NCBI GenBank assembly: GCA_036346225.1
Contig: JARFIW010000966.1
Span: 1,240,001 to 1,304,000 of the forward strand
Direction of reading: 5' to 3'
Length of the DNA: 64,000 bases
DNA from: Platerodrilus igneus
Lineage: Eukaryota; Arthropoda; Insecta; Coleoptera; Lycidae
Both the position numbers and the translations under genes were made by a program. Positions 44,092 through 55,930 of this stretch are shown piece by piece. The notes beneath the pieces are model-generated. The model saw only the letters and a list, made by a program, of their open reading frames with translations. It ran no database searches and was not told the origin of the DNA. Position 1 is the first letter of the stretch. Each line of letters begins with the position of its first letter.

Positions 44092-45030
44092 CTTCAATTT
44101 CATTTTTGTTAATTTTCATACCGTATTTCTCTGTTAGAACTGTTTCCATTTCATTAACAGCAGCTTCTAACTCTTCTTTGCTAGATGCTAATAGTGATAT
44201 ATCATTTGTAAATCTAAGCATATTAATCTTTGGTCCCTGCATAATAGTTCCAAATGTCTTCCTGCATTGGCAGTATTTATTGCGTAATTAATGCGTATAA
44301 GGCACATCACTATCTCACCCCTTTCCTAATATTTAGTTCTCTATATTCCTGTTCTAATCTTATTTCCGCTGTCCGCTTTTTGTATAAGCTGTGTACTATC
44401 CGTCTATCCCTATAACTCATTCTAATCTTTTTGAGTATTTCGAACTTTTTTCCATTTTACATTGTGGAATGCTTTTTTCAGATCTACAAATCCTGTATAC
44501 ACGCATTTCTATTTTTCTATTGTTTTCTCCATTATCAGCTTCAGAGCTAAAGTAGCCTCACGTGTTCTCCTGTTTCGCCTAAACCCAAATTGATCTTCTC
44601 CTAGTATTCTTTCAGCTCGTTTTTCTTGTACAATTTAAACAATTCTAGTTAATATTTTTGACACATGTGCTGTCAAACTTATTGTTCGAAAATTTTCACA
44701 TCTATCTGTGCTTCTCTTTCTTAGTATAGTTACTATGATGTTACGTGTGAAATTTTTGGGTATGTCGCCTGTCTCATACATATGGCTTACAAGTTGGAAG
44801 AGAAAGAGATGTTCTGTTACAGCTTGTTTAGCGGATTTTAGAGTTTCTGCTTGTAACTTATCTGTACCCGGCGCTTTACCATTTTTCAGACCTTTTAATG
44901 CTAATTCAAACTCATCTCTAAGTGTAGGATGTTCTAAGTCATCATTTTCAATGTCTGATTCCTGTTCCAATGCTGTTAGTTCCTCTTCTGCGTACACGTT
45001 CCCTATATATTGTTGCCATCTAATCACTTA
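44092..45030 (-). pseudogene. LINE reverse transcriptase, core part
   Basis: Minus-strand frames read the start of the polymerase domain (FELALKGLKNGKAPGTDKLQ; GDIPKNFTRNIIVTILRKRS; CENFRTISLTAHVSKILTRI), then in shifted frames FVDLKKAFHNV-type and RIRMSYRDRRIVHSLYKKRT-type pieces. At the catalytic motif the frame reads FTNDISLLA, where FADD is expected, so a catalytic Asp is lost. Ends at the DNA transposon insertion. Confidence 0.8.
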
Positions 45031-45429
45031 CTTTACATTTTCTATAATAACCTTTCCTCACGCGTCCCTTATATTTTTGCTATATGGTTTTATATCCCTA
45101 AAATTCATTCTAATTAGTTTGTATGCTTCGTCTGTCTTTCTTATTTCCATCTTAGTTTGTACCTCTTTGCACTTTACATCAGTCCATTGTTCTTTAGCTT
45201 TTCTGCATTTGTGAATAATTGCCTATTTTGTGGCTATGTATCTCTGTTTTCCTGTTACATTTGATCTATTTTTGTATTTTCATCTTTCTTCTATTAAATT
45301 CAGGATATCTTTTGTTATCGGTAGTTTCTTTTTTTTTGTGTATACACCAGGATATCTCTGGCCGTTATGTCAAAGTTTATTCCATTCTGTTTCTACTTCT
45401 TTAGTATCAGAAACTTTCCTGATATCTTT

Positions 45430-46450
45430 CAGCAATTTATTTGACATTTTGTTCAAATCTTTCGTGGAAATCTGTATTTTTTAGTTTCTCAAAGCCAAAG
45501 TGCCCTTTTCTATTTCTTTTGTTCAAATTTTTTAATTTAAGAGCGGCCTTCATAATTACGATGTTGTGGTCGGTGCCTATATCTGCTTCTGGATAGTTTC
45601 TACTGTCCTTTACTTGATTCCTAAACCGTTGTTTAACAGGTATGTAATCTATTTGAAATCTTCCTATATCTCCTGCCATCTTCCACGTGTATCGTCTTCT
45701 CGCATGATGTTGAAATAATGTGTTTGCGATGATTTAATTTTTCTTGTCGCAAAATTCTACCAGCGTATTTCCCCCTGTCGTTTTTCATGCCTAAACCAAA
45801 TAAACCTACTACCGCTCCTTTCCTACACTAACCTACTAGCACTGCATTAATATCCCATGTAATTATTAAATTTTCATGTCCTTTTACGTATGTTAGTATG
45901 TCTTCAATGTCTTTGTAGATCGCTTCTACCTCTTCGTCACTGCAGCTAGATGTGGACAAGTATTCTTTGCTTTTATTATTACTGTATTTACCGGTTTAGA
46001 TTCTAATCTAACCATGAGTACCCTTTTGTTCTCGTGTAAGTAATTTTCTACACGGTATCCTATCTTTTTCCGCATGACTATCCCCATACCCAAATTTCCT
46101 TCCTCTGCGTTCTACACGTCGTCCTATCTTTTTTCGCCTAACTATCCCCACACTCGAATTTCCTTCCTCTGATCCTGTATGAATTACCCTGAAGTTTCCA
46201 CTCCAAAAATTCCCCGCTTCTGGCCACCGAACTTTGTTGATTCCTACTATGTCTAGTGCTAACCTATCCATTTCAATTTTCAAGTTCTCTAGCTTACCTA
46301 TACTTGCCTCATACTTTGAACATTTCACGCTCCGTTTAGCAACATATTCCCGGCTCTTATTCTGAACTTTCCTATCTCATCCTCCAGAATAGTCCCCTCC
46401 CGAAGATTCTAATGGGGAACTATTTTAACTACGGAATCTTTTACCCCAGA
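45430..46450 (-). pseudogene. LINE AP-type endonuclease domain, broken
   Basis: Pieces: KLENLKIEMDRLALDIVGI then RWPEAGNFWSGNFRVIHTG (46328-46130), a degenerate middle, and GDIGRFQIDYIPVKQRFRNQ then YPEADIGTDHNIV (45679-45560). These are the N-terminal, Mg-binding and His-containing end motifs of the endonuclease that nicks target DNA. Several frameshifts. Confidence 0.8.
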
Positions 46451-46500
46451 AAATGCCATCATGTTTATTACAATTTAAGTACGCTGTGTACTTGGGAGTG

Positions 46501-47839
46501 TGCCTTAGAATGTAATAGCGTGCCTTATGATCTCTGTCGCTTTAAGTATCGAAGGAGCTGTTTTATAAAATATCTAAGAACATAAACGATAAAAACAAAA
46601 ATAAACAGAACCAGCAGGACAACAAAATTAACAAGATTTCGAATGACAAATGCTTGGATTTGCAAGAGAAATTGGTGGCAACACCGTACAGAACTACCAA
46701 CCTTTATTGTCTTAAATAACAATATTCTTCAAGCGTAATTCAAGGTATTCATTTGCATACAGTTACCCACACTTTATTACTACATTTGACGTCATCTTAA
46801 AGCTATTTTGAATGAACTATACCTATAGTTCTAATAAAAAAGCTACTAAATTGGAAGCTATTAGATGTGTGTTACAACGTAACTACATTTATGTTTTTTC
46901 TACTACTATTGTTTTCCGTTTGATATTATTTCTATTTTTAGCCTTTTAAATAAATTTTTTTAAAACAAATTTTAGTTTTGCAGAAAACAATTCAATACTC
47001 ATACTTTAATTTCTTTGGGCTCTTCTATGTAGTTCAAACTTCAATTCAAATTTCTTGTTTTGTATAAGTGTACACAACCGGTTAACGTCACTCCTCTGCA
47101 ATGTCAATGACTTTTAAGTAAGTTCTAGTTTAAGCATACTAAAAGTTCAAGGCTGTTGCACCTTAATTTAATTATAGAGGTACAACAACGAGGCGTATCC
47201 ACAACCCACTAAATTGTACTTGTATTAATACAGGTTAAATGAACAAGTGACATTTAAAATGTGATCAAATAAGGTCCCCGATTTATTCTGAAATCGTGCT
47301 AGGAATCCGAAATATTAACAAATACAACTGTTTATGTATTACTGCATTTATTTTTTTAAAGGATATCCAAAAGAGTTTGTACTATATCTGACACCTACTA
47401 GAAGAGGTATATACTATATAAAATTTAAGGCAAAACTGTCTAAATAGTTCTATTTAATGCAGATGCTTTTACTCCTGGCAACAGAAATGGACCAACCTAC
47501 TAAAATTAAATAAATGCATAATCTGTATTAATTAATTTCTGATTGTACGATTAAATGATCTCAATTTCCACATGACCTTTATAAATATGTATGTGCTTTA
47601 TACTTATATGTCATACAACCATTGTAAATTAGTGTTCGTTGTATAATGTATTATTTTGTTTTTTACACTTACCATTTAAACTATATTAAGAATTCAAATA
47701 TGTCATAACCAGTACAAAGGTAAACTGGTAGTGCGCAAATTTTGAATATCATAATTAAAGTTCAGGGGCTGTATTATGATTCTAAAAATTGTTTATATAG
47801 TGTTAGCTTGTACTGGGTGACGCAAAAGTACCTTCACGA
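46501..47839. other. No gene seen (AT-rich)
   Basis: About 1.3 kb of AT-rich DNA between two LINE copies in opposite orientation. No supported frame or RNA gene. Confidence 0.6.
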
Positions 47840-48186
47840 TATTAAATTAAAAAAGTATAGGAAGAGGTCCATTTCAAATGGACCTGCACCTTGACGAAGT
47901 TCTAAATTATTAGAACAGGTGAAATGGCTTGCGTGTTCTAATGAGCTAAAGAGACAAACTATAGGTCCAACCAAAGTAGTAGGGCCGTTAGTGAGGAACC
48001 AGACTAAGACAGGTCCCCGAAAGAGGGCAGCGGCTCTTTCGGTACTTAGATTGGCAGAGACCATAGGGGTCGGTATGGCAGTCTAAGACACACTACCGCG
48101 ATGTGGAAGGCAACGGGAAACCACCACATTATCTCCCAAGTACACATTATAATTTGAATTAGGGCCGCTATACTTGCGACCACGTC

Positions 48187-48216
48187 CCCAATGCTCCACC
48201 CGGAGGTACTACATTG
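48187..48216 (-). mobile_element. SINE 3'-end fragment
   Basis: CCAATGCTCCACCCGGAGGT and ACTACATTG match the SINE 3' end. It is bracketed by TCCCAAGTACACA on both sides (48136 and 48216), which looks like a target-site duplication in the LINE leader. Confidence 0.6.
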
Positions 48217-48251
48217 TCCCAAGTACACAGCGTACTTAAATTGTAATAAAC

Positions 48252-49430
48252 ATGATGGCATTCTCTGGGGTAAAAAATTTCGGAGTTAAAATAGTCCCCC
48301 ATTCGGATCTCCGGGAGGGGACTACTTCGGAGGATGCGATCGGAAAGAGAGTGGGATACATTCTGCGAGTCGGAGCGTGGAATGTTAGAAGTATGAAGCA
48401 AGTAAATAAGCTAGAGAACCTAAAAATCGAAATAAATAGGTTATCACTATACATAGTAGAGATTAGCGAAGTTCGGTGGCCAGAGGCGGGGGATTTTTGG
48501 AGTGGAGACTTCAGGGTAATTCATACAGGAGCAGAGGAAGGAAATTTGGGTGTGGGGATAGTTATGCGGAAAAAGATAGGATACTGCGTAGAAAATTACT
48601 TACAAAAGAACGAAAGAGTACTCATGGTTAGATTAGAATCTAAACCGGTAAACATAGTAATAATACAAGTATACATGCCCACCTCTAGCTACAGTGACGA
48701 AAAGGTAGAAGCCATCCACAAAGATATCGAAGACATATTAAGATACGTAAAAGGACATGAAAATTTAATAATTACGGGGGATTTTAATGCCGTGGTAGGT
48801 GAGGGTAGGGAAGGAGCGGTAGTGGGTTTATTTGGTTTAGGCACGAGAAACGACAGGGGAAATAGGCTGGTAAAATTTTGTGACAAGAACAATTTAATTA
48901 TCACAAACACGTTATTTCAACATCATGCTAGAAGACGATATACGTGGAAGATGCCAGGAGATATAGGAAGATATCAAATAGATTACATTCTTGTTAGACA
49001 ACGGTTTAGGAACCAAGTAAAAGACTGTAGAAGCTACCCAGAAGCAGATATAGATACTGACCACAATGATGATATCGTAATTATGAAGGCCGCACTTAAA
49101 TTTAAGAATATGAAAAAAAGGTGCGGAAAAAGGCACTTGGACTTAGAGAAACTAAAAGATAAAGATATTCAAGAAAGATTTGAAAAAAAGTCAAATAAAT
49201 TGCTCAAAGATATCGGGAAAATATCTGATACTAAGGAAGTAGAAACAGAATGGAATAACATTAAATCTAGCCTAGACATGGTGGCCAGCGATATTCTGGG
49301 CTATACACAAAAAGAAAATAAGAAACCATGGATAACAAAGGATATCCTGAAATTAATAGAAGAAAGACGAAAATACAAAAAAAAAATCAAATTTTTTAAA
49401 AGTGCCATTTACTTAGAAAGACTTTACTAA
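48252..49430 (+). CDS. LINE AP-type endonuclease (truncated ORF, 392 aa)
   Basis: Open from ATG at 48252 to TAA at 49430. Domain motifs in order: VGAWNVRSM (residues ~37-45), EISEVRWPEAGDFWSG (~69-84), VIIQVYMPTSS (~136-146), LIITGDFNAVVG (~172-183), YQIDYILVRQRFRNQ (~240-254) and DTDHN (the terminal His motif, usually SDHN). These are the conserved blocks of the exonuclease-endonuclease-phosphatase fold used by RTE-type LINEs for target nicking. A Lys-rich spacer follows and the frame ends at the truncation, before any polymerase motif. Insect annotations often label such ORFs craniofacial development protein 2-like. All main catalytic motifs look intact, but without the reverse transcriptase the copy is not autonomous. 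Confidence 0.85.
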   Translation: MMAFSGVKNFGVKIVPHSDLREGTTSEDAIGKRVGYILRVGAWNVRSMKQVNKLENLKIEINRLSLYIVEISEVRWPEAGDFWSGDFRVIHTGAEEGNLGVGIVMRKKIGYCVENYLQKNERVLMVRLESKPVNIVIIQVYMPTSSYSDEKVEAIHKDIEDILRYVKGHENLIITGDFNAVVGEGREGAVVGLFGLGTRNDRGNRLVKFCDKNNLIITNTLFQHHARRRYTWKMPGDIGRYQIDYILVRQRFRNQVKDCRSYPEADIDTDHNDDIVIMKAALKFKNMKKRCGKRHLDLEKLKDKDIQERFEKKSNKLLKDIGKISDTKEVETEWNNIKSSLDMVASDILGYTQKENKKPWITKDILKLIEERRKYKKKIKFFKSAIYLERLY

Positions 49431-49586
49431 TTTCCAAAATTAAAGGGTACTAAACCGTCATCGTCTAGCAATTTCATGGATATATCGTGTGATCCAAAAG
49501 TCAGTTTACCGAGTAAGTGTATTTGTTAGTAATAAATAATCAATTAATTTAATTTATAGTGTAATTTAATTTAAACTGAGTTTACA

Positions 49587-50030
49587 CTATATAAAAGATG
49601 TAAACTTAAAAAATTGATCAAAATGCTTTATATCAACTTCAATACATTTTTCACACCGTTTCTGTACACTTGAAACAATCTGTTGACATAAATCTTTATT
49701 ACTATTTAACACTTCAAATTCTCTTGTGATGGCTTCTCTTAAATGCTGCACATCTGATGGTCTTTCAGCAATTCCCCAAACTGAAAAGTGAAAAGTGAAT
49801 GGTGTTAGATCGCATGATCTAAGGGGCCAATCGGTTGTACCACGTCTTCCGATCCACTCGTTGAAAGTGTTGTTAAAAAATTCCCTTACCACTAAACTGA
49901 AATGTGGTGGAGCACCGTCTCGTTTCCAAACGAGGTTGGTATTAGTAGATGGTTGGCAGGGTATCTGTGACCACATTTCCTCCAGCATCCACATTTCCTC
50001 ACACATCTGGACCAAAAATACATGTAAATT
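49587..50030 (-). pseudogene. Mariner-like transposase, C-terminal part
   Basis: Reads WKRDGAPPHFSLVVREFFNN (second catalytic Asp kept), WIGRRGTTDWPLRSCDLTPF, where the third catalytic Asp and the FLWG motif are altered to a TFHFSVWG-like stretch, then PSDVQHLREAITREFEVLNS and SVQKRCEKCIEVDIKHFDQF. The family is common in insects. Loss of the third Asp makes it inactive. The upstream frame runs on into the minisatellite and is then not protein-coding in any meaningful sense. Confidence 0.8.
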
Positions 50031-50470
50031 CCCATAAGGAGGAAATGTGGAGATGAATAAATTCCCATAAGGAGGAAATGTGGAGATGAATCTCCTAGGA
50101 GGAAATGTGGAGATGAATAAATTCCCATACGGAGGAAATATGGAGATGAATCTCCTAGAATGAAATGTGGAGATGAATAAATTCCCATAAGGAGGAAATG
50201 TGGAAATGAATCTCCTAGGAGGAAATGTGGAGATGAATAAATTCCCATAAGGAGAAAATGTAGAGATGAATCTCCTAGGAAGAAATGTGGAGATGAATAA
50301 ATTCCCATAAGGAGGAAATGTGGAGATGAATCCCCTAGGAGAAAATATGGAAATGAATAAATTCTCATAAGGAGGAAATGTGGAGATGAATCTCCTAGGA
50401 GGAAATGTGTAGATGAGTAAATTCCCATAAGGAGGAAATGTGGAGATGAATCTCCTAGGAGATTTATCTC
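50030..50470. repeat. 60-bp minisatellite (about 7 units)
   Basis: Unit: GATGAATAAATTCCCATAAG, GAGGAAATGTGGAGATGAAT, CTCCTAGGAGGAAATGTGGA. Each unit holds two GAGGAAATGTGGAGATGAAT half-units. The same GAGGAAATGTGG word occurs twice in the adjacent transposase sequence (49975-50005). The long open frames over this array are by-products of the 60-bp period. Confidence 0.9.
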
Positions 50471-50471
50471 C

Positions 50472-50555
50472 ACACCCGCCGCCGCCGCAGCGCCGCTGCA
50501 GCGCCGCTGCCGCCGCCGCCCCCGCCACCCCGCATCCGAAGCGCCGCCGCCACCA
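50472..50555. repeat. GC-rich (GCC)n-like tract
   Basis: Imperfect CCGCCG/GCAGCGCCGCTGC tract of about 80 bp directly after the minisatellite; by far the most GC-rich stretch in the window. Confidence 0.85.
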
Positions 50556-50569
50556 TACCACTACTCGCT

Positions 50570-51172
50570 TTTAAAGTCATACCATACTTTCTATCTTGTT
50601 TAGCTCATTTTTCGAGATAAATGTACCTTGTTTGGTATCAATTAATATTAGATTTTTCTCAGCTACCCGAATCTCTAAGAATTTTTCAGATAGCATCATC
50701 CCCGAGGAAGCTACCCCAATTTTAAGATTTTTTTTACCAGCAGCAGCAATTTTTCCCGTCCTTATAAATTTTTTAGACATGCCATACATCAAAGTAGTCT
50801 AGAATTTGACGCAGAATCCGAATCCGAAAACAAATTTAAAATCGGACCACCCTCTGCAAAGTTATACCGCTTTAAAGCCCTGAACCTCTAAATTTTGCTC
50901 TTTGCTCTATAAGCTAACCTAACAAATAGCTTTCTTCGACTAGTCATTTCCACCTACAAGATAAATGTACCATGTTTAGTATAAATCAATATTAGAATTT
51001 TCTCAGCTACCCAAATATCTTTAAATTTTTTAGATAGCATCATCCCCCAGTGATCTACCCTCATTTTAAGATTTTTTACCGGTCGCAATTTCTGACCGTT
51101 CTTAAAAATTTTTTTAGCCATGCGATACATCAAATTAATCTAGAATTTTACGCAGAATTCGAATCTGTAAAC
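50570..51172. repeat. Direct duplication of a ~250-bp AT-rich block
   Basis: Two diverged units, about 50610-50830 and 50950-51172. Shared words: GATAAATGTACC.TGTTT, TTTTCTCAGCTACCC, GATAGCATCATCCCC, TTTTAAGATTTTTT, CTAGAATTT.ACGCAGAAT. Offset about 336 bp. Confidence 0.75.
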
Positions 51173-51179
51173 AGTTGTG

Positions 51180-51744
51180 TCGATTAATACGACCATTAAG
51201 TTTAAAGGCAGTTTCATCTGTCCAAAGAACGCGATTTTGAAAGTCTGGGCCAGCTTCACAGCGTATTACAAACCATTCTGAAAACTCAACACACCTGTCA
51301 AAGTCGTCTTCTAATAAAGTTTAATGCAGCTGTGGACGATAAGGTTTTAATTTTAATGATTTCATGATACGGTTTACACTAGTATGTGAAATATCAAACT
51401 CAAGCTGATCTTTTACGAAGTGATTTCTTCGGGCTCTGAACAACAGATTCGACAATAGTCATTACGTTGGCCTAATTTATAGCGGTTCTAGACCTCCCAC
51501 TCTTTGGTACATCATGTACGCTTCTAGTCGCTTCAAATCGTTTGTTCAATTTGTAAATGCCTTGCCTAGATGGTGTTGGAGTTTGAGGAAATCTCTCTAC
51601 AAATAACTGAATGACTTCTTCACTATTTTTATTTGTTTTCCAACAACATTTTAAAAGGAAAATACGTTTCTCGGTTGTTAGTTTGCAATTCATGGCTACT
51701 GTCAACACAGAAAAATGCAAATGTAAACAGTTTAATGTCAACAA
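51180..51744 (-). pseudogene. Mariner-like transposase, N-terminal part
   Basis: Minus-strand frame at 51744-51472 reads NCKLTTEKRIFLLKCCWKTN, KNSEEVIQLFVERFPQTPTP, SRQGIYKLNKRFEATRSVHD and PKSGRSRTA, the helix-turn-helix and linker of an insect mariner-like transposase. It then breaks; further pieces of the same protein (51470-51180) are visible in other frames up to the region before the first catalytic Asp. Confidence 0.75.
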
Positions 51745-51959
51745 TCACATTCACAGCTGACTGTGATTTCTCATTATGAAGACATGCGTATTACATTCGC
51801 TAAATATACCAATGTAAGTATTCCGCCGAATTGTATATTTAGTATTTCGCGGTAAACTGGCTTTGAATCGCCCAGTATTTGCTATCCGGAACACTGTTAT
51901 TTTACATAGTTCTCCTTGCTCTAGGTGTTCCAATCTTGTTCCTTCACCTTTTAGTTTTT

Positions 51960-52880
51960 GTAATTACATCTTAAAAACACGTCTTTAATGTTTTATTAAA
52001 CTAAAATATAATTGTTCATAATAAAGACTCTCTCAAAATCCGACTTCATCCATTGGAGTGGCTGAATATCCTTTTACAATGCTCATTTTTACCTATATTA
52101 TTACAACCTGCAAATAAAATTCCATCTAAATTTATACTCCATTAACATTAAATTTCAAAATGTATCATTGCACGTAAATTAACCTTAAATAACAAATCTA
52201 ATGTTTATCGTACTGGCTAAATATTATTAATAGAAATCCAAAAAAACATAGTTCTGAAGTATAACTACCATTTTATTATACTAATTTTTCTCCGATTGAT
52301 CTATATGACATTATAAATCCCAATTATTTAAAAATGCCCTTAACAGCAGTACGGAGAAAATCTATTACAATTTCAGCTTTTCACTTAATCACTCTATAAA
52401 ATACTGAGTTTACACCCTTTAACTAACAATAATTCTACACTTGAGCTTGCGTGTACACATTTCGTAATCATTTAAAATATCCAAACCTCCTTCGCTAATA
52501 ATACCATGCTTACATTTAAACAAAACAATTTCTGTCGCTATTTCATAGTCCAACGGAATACGTAGGTAATGTACTATTAATTTCCTACTTCACAAATTCA
52601 GCTACTTACATTTGAAATCCGCAAGCACGTAATTATAAATCACAAACAAACACAAAGGTCACAGAGTACTCACAGTTCTAATGTTCAAAATGATTCTTGC
52701 AACTAATGATGATATACCTGGTGAATACTTCTTCGACACACGGTCGGTCACCTCAAAATTATAATGTTATATCAAACATATAGTTAATGAGCAAAACTTC
52801 GCTCTCCACTTATTCAATTCACCACAGACGCAATATAAATCCACGTAAAACACGGAAATAGCCACAAATTAATTACTTGA
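51960..52880 (+). repeat. ~900-bp dispersed repeat, copy B
   Basis: Diverged counterpart of 37160-38060, same orientation. See that entry for shared landmarks. Confidence 0.5.
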
Positions 52881-55379
52881 CAGGCACAGATCGAAACACA
52901 TGTAAACGCGAACGGTGAAAAGTTTGTAGTCAAATACGCCCTTTGATTATGAAGTAATAAACGAGCGTAGCGTGGTGGGCCACGGATTTTGGCAAAACTT
53001 ACAACACACACACATATATATATATATATACATAATACTGTGGATTTACATGGTACAATAGAGGTTAGATAGGTCTGATAGTTATTTATTGCAGGAAGAT
53101 AAAAATCCATTAGAATTTAAGACGTTCTCTAAACGTTAGCATAAGAATTTACAATGTACATTAAACTTTAGGATTAATTTTGCGTCGTTGTATCATAAAT
53201 ATTAATATTAATTACGAATATTAGCTAGTTGCATAAAGCGTAAGGTAAAAGATTTGTATCTATAAAGGAGCAGCTTGTAAGTGTATTAATACAAAAGTTT
53301 CGGTTTCTGTATATAGGAAAAATTAATAATTTACGAGGGTGAATTCTTTAAGTGCATAAATTAAACATAAATTTAGCATAGCGGAAAGCTTTAATATTGA
53401 GTAACCTTGTAAAGATGTAACGTAGGGTAGGAAAGTGTGGTTGACAGACAACTTATAAACGATTAAAGTTTCTAAGAAGGAATGTGCAAGCAAACAAATT
53501 GTTTCTTGTTAAAAATGAACATTGAAAATGTTTCTGGTATGAATTGAAAAAAAAGGGAAGAAATTTTATTTCTAGGATTTGTAGTTGAACGCTCAAAATC
53601 GTTATAAACGAACTAATAACAAATATTTGACGTAGGGTGTTAAAGGTTGTATAAATGGATCGATATTAGATAGAGAAGTCGTATTTTAACATGTATTAAA
53701 ATGAGACATGATCTAGGGGTGCATTGACTTTGAAACTACTAAGGGGATAAGAACTAATATAATGAAGATAGAAGAGACGGAGATAGTGGTAGGAATACAC
53801 ATATAGGAATGAGATGAATGATACTTGAGAGAAGGTAGATGTGTTAGAATAATATTTTACTTGTGAACTTGAGAACAGAAGACAGAACACTTTTGGATAT
53901 AAGAAAGAGCGAGGTAACTGTATATACATGCATGCAAGAGACGTGTTTTAAATGCTCGTGTTTGTATCAGCGATGAGGAAATTCAACGAAATCGACAATC
54001 GTTGAGAACTTTAATGTGATTTTCGAGGTAAAATGTTTATTTTGTATGCAAAATTTTTAGACTTTCGAGACGGTTGGCAAACGGCTGCCAGTTTTCCACA
54101 GAATTGTGGATAGTTAACGATACGATTTTTAGAATTGACGACGGTTGAATGTTGTTTGGTGAAGAGTGTTTTGAAAATCTAAAACTGTTGTAGAAATTTA
54201 CCAGAAAGGTTTGTTGTTGTAGTGGTGAGGGGGAGAGGGGTGATATGGTGAGAGGGTGAGTGGTTCTCTGTAAAATTTCATCTAAAGCTTCAAACATTTT
54301 TAGTACTTGAATCAAGCGACTAGTGAGTTTTGATAGTTCATAAAAATTATTTCAACGTACACAAGTTGGTGTACTGTAGAAATAAATGTTTTAAACGTGT
54401 TAAATATAATTTGGAAATCAAATCATGCAAAATAGTAAGTAGAAATTACTTTCTTATTTTGGTGGACGGTGCTTGTTGAGCACTCAAATAGAATTGTGGA
54501 TGTAAGGAACGTTTGCTGATGTATGGAAGATTTGGACTTACAGTAGATTGGAGGAATAAAATATTGGATAGATGATTGCCGTCCCAAATGGTGTGAGTCG
54601 TCTGCGATGGTTTAATGGCAGATACCTGTTTGGGCTACATTCCAAGTAACAGATTTTTTTTGCAAAAACATTTATTTTTGTGATTGTTTGGTGTTATGAC
54701 ATTCTGTGCTGTTGGGGGTATATTTTGGTGAATTCTCTGGACAAAGAAATTGAGTATTTAGTATTTTTAATGAATTATGTAGAATATGTTGAGATCGAAA
54801 TTTTGTATTATACAATAATTGTGTATCAACTGCTTATGTAAAAAGTAAATGGGTTTTAGGTAATTTTCAGTGCAAAATAAAGTTTAGTACAAGTACAAAA
54901 AGGTTTACTATGAGCTCTTATTAGACCAGGGATTTAAAGTAAGGTGTGGGGTTAAGGTTAAGCTTAGTTACTTTCTATATTTTATTTAGTCAGAAGAGTA
55001 AAGTTTTATACAGAAATATTTGATAGAAATGAATTAGTAATCGACGTGGATATATGTAATCAATAAATGTATGCTGTAATAATTGAAAAAATTTGCTGTG
55101 AGATTTTCTGTGTAAATAAATTGTGATGGATTTTTTGTAGTCGCGTTTCTTTTATAAAAAGTAGGGAAGGATTTTATAGGTAACAGTAGTGCAGCCGTGG
55201 CGAACTTCACTAATAAAGCTAAGTTTCTTTTATTATAAGAAAAAGCTGCTAGTATTTTGACGTCCAAAAAGAAGAGCTTCTTCAGAGGATAAAAATAGGT
55301 ATTGAAGAGAAGTAACTTACAAGAAGTTTTGCACAAACAGCTAGACTTCAGAATTTATGGCTTTTAAAGTGTAGGGCTT
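52881..55379. other. No gene seen (AT-rich); part may be an LTR
   Basis: About 2.5 kb without supported frames, apart from a short (TA)n near 53014-53032. If the primer-site-like sequence at 55452 is real, the stretch before it would include that element's 5' LTR; I see no second copy to confirm it. Confidence 0.4.
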
Positions 55380-55451
55380 TTAGAGTTAAACCTCGCAACA
55401 TCATATATCGGCTCAACAGCGGGGCTTTTCCAGGTGAGCTTTAGAACGTTA

Positions 55452-55469
55452 TGGCGACCCGAACGTGAG
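55452..55469 (+). other. Primer-binding-site-like sequence of another LTR element
   Basis: TGGCGACCCGAACGTGAG begins like the TGGCGACC primer sites of insect Ty3/gypsy-type elements. It precedes a gag-like coiled-coil frame by about 170 bp. Confidence 0.4.
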
Positions 55470-55619
55470 GAGCTCGAATCCAAATAAATTTTTACTTCAC
55501 GATACTGACGATCCTGAGATTAAAGGGTTAATTGTCTTGTAACTATTTTTATTAATTTTATTGAGTGTGTGGGAAATATTTGGTGTATGAGTGGTGAGTT
55601 GTAAATGAATGTTAAGAAA

Positions 55620-55930
55620 GGAGTGAAGGAGTGGAGATAGGAAGTGACGATAGCGCCCTATTTGATAAGCTAGGTGAAGAAATGGAGAAAGCAGGAGGTA
55701 GTAGGGATCACTCGAGAACAGAATCAGGAGAACAAGGAAATGAGTTAATTATGAGAATACTAGAGAAAATGAATGAAACGTTGAGTGGAGTTAGGGAAAT
55801 GAAAAGTCAAAAAAAGAAATTGAACCAATGACCAGGAATCGAATAGGAAATTTGAACAAATGAGGGAAACATTGGGAGAAAAAATAGAAAAGTCAGCTAA
55901 AAAGCTTCAGAACAATATATACATATATTG
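55620..55930 (+). pseudogene. Gag-like N-terminal fragment of an LTR element
   Basis: A frame from about 55617 to 55831 reads an acidic, coiled-coil-like segment (ALFDKLGEEMEKAGGSRDHS; LIMRILEKMNETLSGVREMK) and continues after a stop in other frames (MRETLGEKIEKSAKKLQ near 55861-55915). The mix of Glu, Lys, Met and heptad-like Leu/Met spacing fits gag starts of insect Ty3/gypsy elements. It has no in-frame ATG at the start and nothing recognisable follows. A fragment. Confidence 0.45.

Larger units (their letters stand above)
41952..46500 (-). mobile_element. RTE-like LINE, nearly full length, split by a mariner-like element
   Basis: Read on the minus strand from about 46500: 5' UTR, AP-type endonuclease, reverse transcriptase, C-terminus (stop 42039) and 3' tail to about 41952. 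Without the 1,313-bp DNA transposon the element is about 3.2 kb, the size expected of RTE-type LINEs. The endonuclease resembles the craniofacial development protein 2-like sequences abundant in insect genomes. Multiple frameshifts make it inactive. The 5' region matches 48236 onward of the second copy. Confidence 0.85.
47840..49440 (+). mobile_element. RTE-like LINE, 5' half (second copy)
   Basis: Plus-strand copy of the same family as 41952-46500. It begins with a GC-richer 5' leader (GTATGGCAGTCTAAGACACA; GATGTGGAAGGCAACGGGAA), has a SINE fragment insertion at 48187-48216, and runs through the endonuclease to just before the reverse transcriptase, where it stops at about 49440. Unlike the first copy its endonuclease frame is open. 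Confidence 0.8.
49441..51760 (-). mobile_element. Mariner-like element split by minisatellite block
   Basis: Transposase N-terminus at 51744-51180 and C-terminus at 50030-49587, both minus strand, bracket about 1.15 kb of foreign sequence (60-bp minisatellite, GCC tract, duplicated AT-rich block). The element's terminal repeats are not clear; the right edge is probably near 51760 and the left near 49500. Confidence 0.7.

Noticed and set aside
49892..50561. Frames of 193 and 324 codons with FISTFPPYGNL-type repeats
   Set aside because: By-products of the 60-bp minisatellite. Only the last 140 or so residues of the longer frame are transposase.
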